A DNA stretch of 53,864 nucleotides, taken from assembly GCA_009835985.1 (NCBI GenBank), contig VXWI01000072.1, forward strand, positions 1 to 53,864, given 5' to 3'. This stretch comes from Acidobacteriota bacterium. Lineage in GTDB: Bacteria; Acidobacteriota; Vicinamibacteria; Marinacidobacterales; Marinacidobacteraceae. How positions within the stretch are numbered: the first letter of the stretch is position 1; every line of letters starts with the position of its first letter. Of this stretch, positions 7,190 through 15,178 are shown piece by piece. A model generated the notes under the pieces. It saw only the letters and a program-made list of their open reading frames with translations. It did not search any database and was not told the origin of the DNA. Position numbers and translations under genes: made by a program.

Positions 7190-9841
7190 GTGTCCGTGCT
7201 CCCGCTGCTCCGCCAGTTCCGGCTGCTCCTCGGGGGGCGCCGGGCGGAGCGTGAACTCGACGCCGAGATGCGGGAACACCTCGACCTGCTCGAAACGCAG
7301 TACCGCGGACAGGGGCTCGACCCGCGTGAGGCGCGGCGGCGGGCGCGTGTCGAGTTCGGATCGCGGGAGCCGCTGCGCGCCGACGCGCGGGAGGCGCGGG
7401 GACTGATGCGGACCCGCGAACTGGTGCGGGATCTCCTCTTCGGGGCCCGCGTCCTGGTGCGGCGGCCGGGGTTCCCGGCGGTCGCGCTCCTCACGCTCGG
7501 GGTCGGCGTGGGAGGCGCGGCGGCCATCTACGGCGCGACCGAAGGGATCCTCCTGAGTCCGCTGCCCTACGCGGAGCCCGGCCGGCTGGTCGCCGCGTGG
7601 CAGTTCGACCACGCGTCCGGCGAGCGCCAGGAGGTGTCCCCGGCCAACTTCCTCGACTGGCGCGAACGCGCCACCGCGTTCGAGGCCCTGACCGCCGTCG
7701 AGCCGTACGGCTTCGACTGGATGAGCCCGGAGGACGGCCCGATCGCCCTCGAGACCGGACTGGTGTACGAGGGCTTCTTCGACGTGTTCCGCGCCCCGCC
7801 GCTCTTCGGCCGGACTTTCCTCCCGGAGGAGAACCAGCCCGGCCGCGGCAATGTGGCGATCCTGGGGTACGGGCTATGGCGGTCTCGTTTCGGCGGGGAC
7901 CCCGACATCGTCGGGCGGGTGGTTACCTTCGACGGGGAGCCGTACACGATCGTCGGGGTCATGCGTGAGGACTTCGCGGTCCCGACCAACGAGGTCGTCT
8001 GGGCGCCCAAGGTGCTCCAGGGTTGGGAGGAGCGGTCGCGGACGTCGAACTTCTACGCCGTCTTCGGCCGGCTCGCCCCGGGCGTCGCACTCGGTCAGGC
8101 GGCGGCCGATCTGGACGGGGTCGCGGCGGCGCTGGCGGTCGCGTACCCGACGGCGAACGCCTCGATCGGCGCCGCCCTCATCCCGCTTCACGACCAGATC
8201 GTGGGTGGGATCCGCTCCGCGCTCTGGCTCCTCCTCGGCGCGGTGATTCTGGTGCTGGTGGTGGTCGTCGCGAGCGTCGCCAGCCTGCAACTGGCGCGCG
8301 CCGTCGGGAGGACCCCCGAGTTCACGCTGCGCACGGCGCTGGGCGCGGGTCCGGGCCGCATCGCCCGTCACCTGGCCGTCGAAAACCTACTCCTCGGCGC
8401 CGCCGGAGCGGTGGTCTCGTTCCTCGCAGCGCGAGTGATGCTCGACGGCATCCGGGCGCTCGCCCCGGCGGATCTGCCCCGGATCGCCGAGATCCGCGCC
8501 GACGGCGATGTCCTCGGGTTCGCCGCCGCGGTCAGCCTGCTGGCAGTGCTTGCCACCGGCCTCGCGCCGGTGCTGCTCGCCGCGAATCCCAGCCTCCAGC
8601 GTTCGCTGGGACCCGGCGGCCGCGGCCAGACGGCGAGCCCGCTGCTGCGCCGGGCGCTCGCCGCGCTCGTCGTGGTGCAGGTCAGCCTCACCTTCGTGCT
8701 CCTGGTCGGTAGCGGCCTCCTGTTGCGCAGCTTCGTCGCGGTGGTTTCGCAACCCACGGGGTTCCGGTCGGACGGAGTGGCGGTGGTGACGGTGCACACC
8801 TGGAGCTACCTCGACGGCGGACCGGCGCGGGCGGGTTTTGCGCGCGACGTCGTAGAGCGCCTCTCCGGGATGCCCGGGATCACCGCCGCCGGGGTCGCTT
8901 CCGGGATCCCGCTCATGGAAGCCATTGGGGCGGACTTCGCGCCGCTGACGCTCCCCGGAGCGCCGCTTCGCGCCGACCAGAACCCGCCGCTCGTACGGTT
9001 CACAGTGGTGAGTCCGGGCCTCCTCGACACCCTGGGGATCCCGTTGCGTTCGGGCCGCCCCTTCGATTCGCGCGACCGGGCGGACTCGTTGCCGGTCACG
9101 CTGGTGAACGAGCGCTTCGTGGACCGCTATCTCCCGGATCGGGAGCCGGTCGGGAGACGGATTTCGCTGGGCGGGTCGCTCGCCACGAACGGCGAGCCGC
9201 TGAACCCCGAGATCGTCGGCGTCGTGGGCGACGTCCGGAACGTCGCGCTCCACGAGGCGCCGGCCCCCGCCGTGTATCTCGTCCATCCGCAGGTCCCGAC
9301 CGGGGCGAACGCGTTCATCGCGCGGGGCGTGGGGAGCGCCGAAGTGGTGCTGTCACAGGTCCGGCGCGCCATTGCCGAGGTCCACGCTTCGATCCCGATT
9401 CACGGTGAGACCACGATGGAGGCGCTGGTGGCGGCCTCGGTCCGTGAGCGCCGCTTCGTGCTCGTCCTCCTCGGGGGATTCGCGGCCCTTGCCCTTTCGC
9501 TCGCGTCCGCCGGCATCTTCGGACTCATGGCGTTCGTCGCCGCGGGGAGCGCGAAGGAATACGGAATTCGGCGTGCCCTGGGCGCGGAGCGGGCCGAACT
9601 CCTGACGCTCGTGCTGCGGAGGGGCCTCGCCCTCGCGGGCGCCGGCATTCTGATCGGCGTTGCGACGGCGGTGCCCGCCGCCAGGCTTGTGGAAGGGCTG
9701 CTTTTCGAAGTCGCGCCGCTCGACCTTCCGGTGTTCGGACTCGCGGGGTTGACGCTCGCGGCCGCCGGCGCGGCGGCGGTGCTGGTTCCGGCGTTGCGCG
9801 CGGCGCGGGCTAGCCCCGTCGAAGTTTTGCGGGTCGAGTAA
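7190..9841 (+). CDS. ADOP-family permease (duplicated MacB/FtsX-like ABC permease)
   Basis: An 883-residue inner-membrane protein. The first 60-70 residues form the soluble permease-prefix helix pair (ERELDAEMREHLDLLE...DPREARRRARVEFGS) typical of acidobacterial duplicated orphan permeases. Two tandem MacB-PCD plus FtsX units follow, each with a membrane anchor, a large periplasmic loop and three C-terminal helices; the first FtsX block is near 340-480 and the second near 755-875, ending PALRAARASPVEVLRVE. Such proteins lack an adjacent ATPase and presumably borrow one, or act as mechanotransmitters in export. GTG 7190 follows the PadR stop by four bases. Cargo is unknown; family is certain. 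Confidence 0.93.
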   Translation: MSVLPLLRQFRLLLGGRRAERELDAEMREHLDLLETQYRGQGLDPREARRRARVEFGSREPLRADAREARGLMRTRELVRDLLFGARVLVRRPGFPAVALLTLGVGVGGAAAIYGATEGILLSPLPYAEPGRLVAAWQFDHASGERQEVSPANFLDWRERATAFEALTAVEPYGFDWMSPEDGPIALETGLVYEGFFDVFRAPPLFGRTFLPEENQPGRGNVAILGYGLWRSRFGGDPDIVGRVVTFDGEPYTIVGVMREDFAVPTNEVVWAPKVLQGWEERSRTSNFYAVFGRLAPGVALGQAAADLDGVAAALAVAYPTANASIGAALIPLHDQIVGGIRSALWLLLGAVILVLVVVVASVASLQLARAVGRTPEFTLRTALGAGPGRIARHLAVENLLLGAAGAVVSFLAARVMLDGIRALAPADLPRIAEIRADGDVLGFAAAVSLLAVLATGLAPVLLAANPSLQRSLGPGGRGQTASPLLRRALAALVVVQVSLTFVLLVGSGLLLRSFVAVVSQPTGFRSDGVAVVTVHTWSYLDGGPARAGFARDVVERLSGMPGITAAGVASGIPLMEAIGADFAPLTLPGAPLRADQNPPLVRFTVVSPGLLDTLGIPLRSGRPFDSRDRADSLPVTLVNERFVDRYLPDREPVGRRISLGGSLATNGEPLNPEIVGVVGDVRNVALHEAPAPAVYLVHPQVPTGANAFIARGVGSAEVVLSQVRRAIAEVHASIPIHGETTMEALVAASVRERRFVLVLLGGFAALALSLASAGIFGLMAFVAAGSAKEYGIRRALGAERAELLTLVLRRGLALAGAGILIGVATAVPAARLVEGLLFEVAPLDLPVFGLAGLTLAAAGAAAVLVPALRAARASPVEVLRVE

Positions 9842-9923
9842 AGAGGTCCGGCGATCCCGCGCGTCCGCCGCACCCTGAACACGCTACGGAGCGAAACGAA
9901 GGCCGCCGCCGTACTCTCTTGGT

Positions 9924-11330
9924 ATGGAACGCTCCGAACCGGGGCGGCCGGACGCCGGCCAGCGCGGCCTCGACATCTACATCGTCCTGTCCGCGCTGAT
10001 CGCGGTCGCGGCGCTCCTCACCTGGATCATCCCGGCGGGCCGCTACGAACGGACGGTCCTTCCCGACGGTCGCGAGGCGGTGGTCCCGGGGTCTTACCAG
10101 GTCATCGAGCGGTCGCCGGCGGGTTTCTGGGACGTGGTGACTGCGATCCCGGACGGGCTGACCGACGCGGCGAGCGTGGTCTTCCTCGTGTTCCTGTGCG
10201 CGGGTTCCGTGGGGGTGATGCGCCGGGCGGGAATCCTGGATCTGGGAGTGAACCGGCTGGCTGCCGCCACCGGGCGCCGGGTCGAACTGCTGATCCCGGC
10301 GCTCATGTTCGGCTTCGCGGCGGTCTCGGGCGCGGTCGGGATGCCGGAACTCTCCATCGCCTATCTGCCGATCGTGACGCCGATGCTCGGACGGCTCGGC
10401 TGCGGCCGAACCACCGCGACCGCGGTCGCCCTGCTCCCCACGACGCTCGGCGCGGCGTTCGGCGTGACGGTGCCGGCGACCGTGGGCATCGGGCACCTGC
10501 TGGCGGGGCTGCCGATGTTCTCCGGCGCCTCCTACCGGTTCGTCTTCTTCGTGATCGTGCAGGCCGCGGCGGCCATCTTCGTGGTCCGGCGGGCCCGGCG
10601 GGAGATCGCCCGGCGCCACGAGCCCCGCGACCCGCGGGAGACCATTGCCGCCTCTTCCGACGAAACGGCGCCGGCCGCCTTCCGCGGGCGCCAGAAGGCG
10701 GCGGGCGTGGCCGCGCTCGGGCTGTTCGCCGTCTTCGTGGTTGCGGTCCTGACTCTTGGCCTGGGGTTCGAGGAGATCGGCGGCGCCTTCGTCGCGATGG
10801 CGGTCGTCGTTTCGCTGGTGGCGGGGCGGGGGCTGAACCAGATCTGCACGGACTTCAACGACGCGTTCCGGGAGATCCTGGTGGGCGCCCTGGTGTGCGG
10901 CGTGGCGCGGGGCGTTTCGGTGGTGATGACCGAGGGGATGGTCATGGACACCGTCGTCTATGGCGCCGCGCTGCTCGTGTCTTCGCTGCCGCCGGCGCTG
11001 ACGGCCGTCGGGGTGCTCTTCGGGCAGACGATCTTCAACTTCCTGGTCCCTTCCGGGAGCGGACAGGCCCTCATCACGCTGCCGATCCTGGTGCCGGTCG
11101 CGGACCTCGCGGGGGTCACCCGGCAGGTGGTGGTGCTCGCCACCCAGTGGGGCGACGGAATCACGAACGTGATCTTCCCGACGTCCGGGTACTTCATGGC
11201 AACGCTCGTGATGGCGCGCGTCGGCCTCCTGCAGTGGATCCGCTATTACCTGCCGCTCTTCGGAATCATCCTGCTGGTCGCGACGAGCGGCCTGGTGGTC
11301 GCCCAGCACATACAGCTCGGCCCGTTCTGA
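9924..11330 (+). CDS. YfcC/ArcD-type basic amino acid or dicarboxylate carrier
   Basis: A 468-residue integral membrane protein with about 11-12 hydrophobic helices and a charged cytoplasmic loop near 225-260 (RRARREIARRHEPRDPRE). The C-terminal half contains PSGSGQALITLPILVP and ATQWGDGITNVIFPTSGYFM, typical of the YfcC family in the DcuC/ArcD-like superfamily of secondary carriers. Many are annotated as C4-dicarboxylate or arginine/ornithine antiporters, but specificity cannot be read from sequence. It precedes an AllA-like ureidoglycolate lyase by seven bases, so a nitrogen-rich organic acid such as an ureide is a reasonable guess. A TACTCT at 9912-9917 ends six bases before the ATG with no clear Shine-Dalgarno, hinting at leaderless transcription. 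Confidence 0.85.
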   Translation: MERSEPGRPDAGQRGLDIYIVLSALIAVAALLTWIIPAGRYERTVLPDGREAVVPGSYQVIERSPAGFWDVVTAIPDGLTDAASVVFLVFLCAGSVGVMRRAGILDLGVNRLAAATGRRVELLIPALMFGFAAVSGAVGMPELSIAYLPIVTPMLGRLGCGRTTATAVALLPTTLGAAFGVTVPATVGIGHLLAGLPMFSGASYRFVFFVIVQAAAAIFVVRRARREIARRHEPRDPRETIAASSDETAPAAFRGRQKAAGVAALGLFAVFVVAVLTLGLGFEEIGGAFVAMAVVVSLVAGRGLNQICTDFNDAFREILVGALVCGVARGVSVVMTEGMVMDTVVYGAALLVSSLPPALTAVGVLFGQTIFNFLVPSGSGQALITLPILVPVADLAGVTRQVVVLATQWGDGITNVIFPTSGYFMATLVMARVGLLQWIRYYLPLFGIILLVATSGLVVAQHIQLGPF

Positions 11331-11337
11331 GGTCACC

Positions 11338-11829
11338 ATGCGCATCGTCAAACTCTCCATCGAGCCCATGACGGCCGAGTCCTTCGCCCCCTACGGCGAG
11401 GTCATCGAGGCGCGGGAACGGCCGGTCGACAACCGCCGTTTCTTTCCGGTCGACTTCCGGATCGACGGCCGGACCACGATGGACGTCATCTGGCAACCGG
11501 TCGGGGGAAAGCGCTTCCGGATGCTGGAGCGCCACTTCGCGGTCACCCAGGCGTTCATCCCACTCGAGGGTGCGCCCGCGGTGGTGGCGGTCGCCCCGCC
11601 CACCGATCTCGACGACGCCGACGCCGTTCCGAAGCCCGAGGAGGTGCGCGCGTTCCTGATCGATCCGGGCAAAGGCTACGCCTACAAGACCGGGACCTGG
11701 CACTCCCTCGACCGCTTCCTGCTCGAGCCGCCGGGCGCCAGCTTCGTGATCCTGAACGTGGATCCGAACCCGACGCAGTTCGTGGACTACGGTGAGCGGT
11801 TCGGGGTGGAGTTCGAGGTGGACGCGTAG
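11338..11829 (+). CDS. allA: Ureidoglycolate lyase family protein (AllA-like)
   Basis: A 163-residue cupin-fold protein of normal AllA length. Family-typical stretches are PMTAESFAPYGEVIEA at the N-terminus, FRMLERHFAVTQAFIPLEG in the middle and YAYKTGTWHSLDRFLL near the end. Characterised members cleave ureidoglycolate to glyoxylate and urea in allantoin breakdown; homologues also occur in genomes without that route, so the substrate here is inferred. It follows the carrier gene by seven bases and starts at ATG 11338. No allantoinase or allantoate hydrolase is in the window. It ends 16 bp from the convergent coiled-coil gene. Confidence 0.85.
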   Translation: MRIVKLSIEPMTAESFAPYGEVIEARERPVDNRRFFPVDFRIDGRTTMDVIWQPVGGKRFRMLERHFAVTQAFIPLEGAPAVVAVAPPTDLDDADAVPKPEEVRAFLIDPGKGYAYKTGTWHSLDRFLLEPPGASFVILNVDPNPTQFVDYGERFGVEFEVDA

Positions 11830-11845
11830 CGGGGCGGCTGCGTCC

Positions 11846-12496
11846 CTACCGCAGGATCCGGCGTTCGGCGGCGAGGGCGTCGAGTTCGCGGTTCAGCTCT
11901 TCGAGTTCCGCCCGAAGGCGGCTCGTGTCCAGGGGGCTCTGGAACCGGTTCGGGTTGCGCTGTGCGGTTGGCAGGCCGCTTGACCCGATGGCGGTCAGCG
12001 AGGCCTCGATGTCGAGCAGGCGCTCCCGGATCTCCGCTTCCCGCTCCGCGATCACGCGCAGTCGGGCTTCAATGGCCGCCTGGACGTCGTCCGTGCTGGG
12101 ACCGGCGGTGTCCTCGCCGGGGTCCCCGGCCGGGAGGTCCTCGCCAGTGACGGGAGGGTCGCGGAGCGGCTCGCTCTCGAGCGGGGCTGCCGGTTGGCCC
12201 GCACGTGCGGAGCGGCCACCGGCGAGATCGGCATCGGTGAAGCGCGGCGCCGGGCCGTGTCGCTCCCGGCTCGCTGCGACCCGGGCGCGGTTTCGCCGCG
12301 CGGCCTCCGCAAGCGACGGTTGCTCCTCCTGAGCGGACGCGGAGGGAGCGGCGCTCCCGGCCGTCGCGATCAGGAGCCCGAAGACGAGGGCCGCCGATTC
12401 AGGCCTTGACTGGAATGCCGAAGCGGTCCCGCAGGACGTACGGCGGCAGGCGATGTTCCTCGCGGAACATCTGGGTACGGACAGAACCCGTGACAT
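11846..12496 (-). CDS. Exported coiled-coil protein of unknown function
   Basis: Third gene of the minus-strand secreted operon. It has a hydrophobic core ALVFGLLIATAGSAAPSASAQ ending in a likely signal-peptidase site, a disordered Arg/Pro/Glu-rich middle and a strongly charged C-terminal coiled coil (IEARLRVIAEREAEIRE and LRAELEELNRELDALAAE). The start is uncertain: the only in-frame ATG, GTG or TTG is ATG 12496, giving 216 residues but a 36-residue Arg-rich n-region inside the end of the previous gene (98 bp overlap). A non-standard start near 12400, just after the upstream stop, would give a normal signal peptide. I recognise no family. Possible roles include an envelope spacer or a chaperone for the upstream product. 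Confidence 0.65.
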   Translation of the reverse strand: MSRVLSVPRCSARNIACRRTSCGTASAFQSRPESAALVFGLLIATAGSAAPSASAQEEQPSLAEAARRNRARVAASRERHGPAPRFTDADLAGGRSARAGQPAAPLESEPLRDPPVTGEDLPAGDPGEDTAGPSTDDVQAAIEARLRVIAEREAEIRERLLDIEASLTAIGSSGLPTAQRNPNRFQSPLDTSRLRAELEELNRELDALAAERRILR

Positions 12497-13622
12497 GGGA
12501 CGCGATGTCTCTCCCGGTGAGCAGATAGACGACAGTGGGGCAAAGGTCGCGCCGCATCACCTTTTCGGGAAACACCGCCCCCTGCCGGAAGTCGGGGCCG
12601 ACCCCGAGCGTCCAGACGTTGTGGGCGTAGTAGTTCCCCTGCGAGTGATGGAGCTGTCCGTACACGTTGACCTCGTCGTCGCGCCCGCATTCGGGCCGCA
12701 GCAGGATCGAGGTGGTGTCACGCAGGTACGGATCGTTCTGGATGAAGTCGTAGAGGTTGCCGATGAGCTCGTCGGTGGCCGCGATGTGCCGCCGGTACTG
12801 CTCGTAGTCGGTGTCGTAGTCCCAAAAGCCCGCGTCGGCGTGGGCGTCGTCGAGCGCAAGCATCTGGATGGTGATCAGCTTCGGCCGGTAGTCCCGGAGC
12901 AGGTGCTTCGCGATCTCGAAGCACTGCCCGTCGCCGAGCGGCACCTCCCGGTCCACGAGCGAAGTCTTCGTGGATGCCGGGACGTCGGTCCGCCGGGCAA
13001 CGGCGTCGGCGAGCCAGTCCTCGAGGTCCTTGCGGCTCTGCCGGGTGTGACCGAGCCCCGGCTCGATGTTCGCCTTCACGAGTTCCGCTGCTGACCGCTG
13101 CTGGTCGTCGTGGAACAGCTTGTTCATCGTGAGCGAGTTCGCGCCGAACCGGAGCCCGCCGTCCGGGTGGGCGCTCCAGTGCTTCCGGTCGAACACCCAC
13201 GACCGGTAGTAGCTGACGCCCTGGAGCATCCAGTAGTCGTTCACCGAACCGCCGAGTTCCTTCCGCACCGTTTCGGTCCAGGTCGGATAGAGCGGATGCT
13301 CCGAGACCGTTTCCCGGCCGGTCAGCATCTCCGTGTACATGTAGCCGTGAAGGTTCGCCGTCTCGCCGAAGTCCTCGGCGAACACGCTGCCGGCGTCCAT
13401 CATCCGGGCCATGTGCGGGGCGTGCGCCCGATCCTCGACGGTGTCCTTCTTCCGGCAGCCGTTGCCGTAAAGGATGACCACCAGGTGTTTCGTCTTCAGG
13501 CTCGCGTCCGGAACGACGGCGGTGCGCTCCAGGGTGGCGGCCAGCAGCCGGTCGGCGCTCCCGCCCAGGCCGAGGGCCGCCGCGCTCGCGGCGCCCAGAA
13601 AACGTCGGCGATCCATGTTCAT
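12399..13622 (-). CDS. Tat-exported alkaline-phosphatase-superfamily (sulfatase-like) protein
   Basis: A 407-residue protein starting MNMDRRRFLGAASAAALGL, a clear twin-arginine signal (residues 5-10), so it is exported folded and may carry a metal. The core resembles the sulfatase/phosphodiesterase fold: a first strand KHLVVILYGNGCRKKD where the metal Asp and nucleophile usually lie, HAPHMARMMDAGSVF, and a late segment TSILLRPECGRDDEVN in place of the usual SDHG. The second metal site is therefore altered and no CxPSR sulfatase motif is present. The start at 13622 overlaps the upstream stop in ATGA. The long frame to 13787 reaches into the previous gene and was rejected. Fold is moderately sure; reaction unknown. 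Confidence 0.8.
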   Translation of the reverse strand: MNMDRRRFLGAASAAALGLGGSADRLLAATLERTAVVPDASLKTKHLVVILYGNGCRKKDTVEDRAHAPHMARMMDAGSVFAEDFGETANLHGYMYTEMLTGRETVSEHPLYPTWTETVRKELGGSVNDYWMLQGVSYYRSWVFDRKHWSAHPDGGLRFGANSLTMNKLFHDDQQRSAAELVKANIEPGLGHTRQSRKDLEDWLADAVARRTDVPASTKTSLVDREVPLGDGQCFEIAKHLLRDYRPKLITIQMLALDDAHADAGFWDYDTDYEQYRRHIAATDELIGNLYDFIQNDPYLRDTTSILLRPECGRDDEVNVYGQLHHSQGNYYAHNVWTLGVGPDFRQGAVFPEKVMRRDLCPTVVYLLTGRDIASHVTGSVRTQMFREEHRLPPYVLRDRFGIPVKA

Positions 13623-15079
13623 CGCGGCGACTGCTCCGTGGCTTTGGGCCGTTTCGCTTCTCCCGGCAGGAACACCACCTCCAGGCCGCGGACCTCCTCG
13701 TCGCGGACCGGACTGAGGTTCAGGTAGTTCTGCGCCCGGTCGGAGATGTTGACGCGGGACACGGTGTAAGTGCCGCGCTCCTGCCACTTCTCGATCTTCA
13801 GGCTGCCCCGGAACACGTTGGGCTGCGGCACCAGCGAGGGCCGGTTCAACGGCGGATTCGTGCTCTCGAGCTCCACTCGGACCAGGTCGGCGCCGCTCGG
13901 GCTCTGGAAGGACACGTAGACCTTGTCCACCCCGCTCAGGTTGTCTTCCACCAGGGCGGCCACCGGGATGGACTCGCCGGCGAGGGCCTCGCGCTGCGGC
14001 AGTTCCACGGCGAGCAGTGCCGGCGCCTCGTCGTCGCGCCGGTCCGGATTCTCGTGAACCAGAACGCCCAGCTCGGCGAGCACCGGCGCGGTGGCGGCGA
14101 AGATCAGGGCGCTGTTCCGCGCCGCGTCATAGAGCTCGACCTTCTGGACCGTCCAGCGGCCGCCCTCGTACCACTCGGGAATGGAGAAGGCCCCGAGAAA
14201 GCGGCCCGGGTTCCGGGCGTCGCCGATCAGGTCCGCCCGCACCGCGCGTCTTCCGGAGGGGCTCGCGAACACGGCCCGCGCCTGGGTCGGGCCGGCGAGG
14301 TTGTCTTCCGCGAATGCCTCCACCCGGATGGTCTCGCCGACGCTCGCCTCGGGGGTCAGGATCTTGAGGGAGCGCAGCGTGGGCGGGGTCACGTCCGCCT
14401 CCGGGTTTTCCGAGACCACGAAGTAGGCCGGGCTGCCGTCCGGCGCCCGCATCACCGGGTTGAACTCGGTGGAATACGCTTTCTTGTGCCCGTGTTCGTC
14501 GGTGATCATGGTGGAACCGACGTTGTAGCGGCCGCCCGGGTGGTGGCGGTCCACCCTGCCGCGTCCGAGATAGAGGTTCTTGTCCTTTTCGTGGGGCTTG
14601 AAGTTCATGTAGAGGACCGAGGCCCGGCCGTACTCCTGGCTCCAGAACTCCGCAACGAAGCGCCGCCCTTTCTCGAACGCCGGCTCCACCCTGGCGATCG
14701 CCCGCACGGTGTCCCCGGGATCCACCTCCCGGTCGATGACGCGGAACTCGGTCAACGCGGCGGAACGATGCTCCCCGCTCAGGTCGCGCTGGGCCCGCTG
14801 GGTGCCCCGCCGACGGTACTGGAAGACCTCGGGGATGTAGTCCTCGTCGGCGACCCCGAGCTGGCCGGTCACGTCGGCGCTCGCCGGCTCCGTCCCCTGG
14901 GTCAGGTCCTCGACGATCGCGAACGGATACGCGGCGGGGTCGGCGCCCCGGTCCCTTTCCTTCCCGCCCTTTGCCTCGTCGGTCTCTCCGGCTTGCCTCC
15001 CAGTCCGGGGTTCCGGCGGCTGCGCCAGGCCCGCTGACGCGCCGAACAACACGGCAAGAACCACAAAACGCACTGTCAT
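13619..15079 (-). CDS. Secreted Ig-like repeat protein of unknown function
   Basis: A 486-residue exported protein and first gene of the minus-strand operon. The signal peptide MTVRFVVLAVLFGASAGLAQ ends at a normal AxA-like site. After a polar linker come three related beta-sandwich units, about residues 120-230, 240-340 and 355-465. Units two and three share the scheme SVGETIRVEAFAEDNLAG, an ASPSG strand, a G-x-I-x-W/K-W turn and a closing D-x-A-x-N; the first is more diverged. I cannot name the domain but it looks like a bacterial Ig-like fold. ATG 15079 is preceded by an extended -10 at 15105-15113. The stop overlaps the Tat-protein start, so the two are probably made together. Role is inferred as scaffold or ligand-binding partner. 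Confidence 0.8.
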   Translation of the reverse strand: MTVRFVVLAVLFGASAGLAQPPEPRTGRQAGETDEAKGGKERDRGADPAAYPFAIVEDLTQGTEPASADVTGQLGVADEDYIPEVFQYRRRGTQRAQRDLSGEHRSAALTEFRVIDREVDPGDTVRAIARVEPAFEKGRRFVAEFWSQEYGRASVLYMNFKPHEKDKNLYLGRGRVDRHHPGGRYNVGSTMITDEHGHKKAYSTEFNPVMRAPDGSPAYFVVSENPEADVTPPTLRSLKILTPEASVGETIRVEAFAEDNLAGPTQARAVFASPSGRRAVRADLIGDARNPGRFLGAFSIPEWYEGGRWTVQKVELYDAARNSALIFAATAPVLAELGVLVHENPDRRDDEAPALLAVELPQREALAGESIPVAALVEDNLSGVDKVYVSFQSPSGADLVRVELESTNPPLNRPSLVPQPNVFRGSLKIEKWQERGTYTVSRVNISDRAQNYLNLSPVRDEEVRGLEVVFLPGEAKRPKATEQSPR

Positions 15080-15178
15080 CAAGGGGAAACGGAGTCGATC
15101 AGCCAATATATCATCCGCCCCCCGGCGCCCCGCCCGCCAACGCGGCGGGCTGATTTCCCCGGCGCCCCGTTGAACAAC
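15080..15178. promoter_or_regulatory. AT-rich divergent promoter region
   Basis: The short gap between the divergent minus-strand secreted operon and the plus-strand aminotransferase contains AATATATCA at 15105-15113, the only AT-rich run nearby. On the minus strand this reads TGATATATT, an extended -10 (TG-A-TATATT), placing the start of transcription near 15098 with a leader of about 20 bases. On the plus strand TATATC or TATCAT may serve the aminotransferase, but no good -35 is seen in either direction. Confidence 0.5.
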
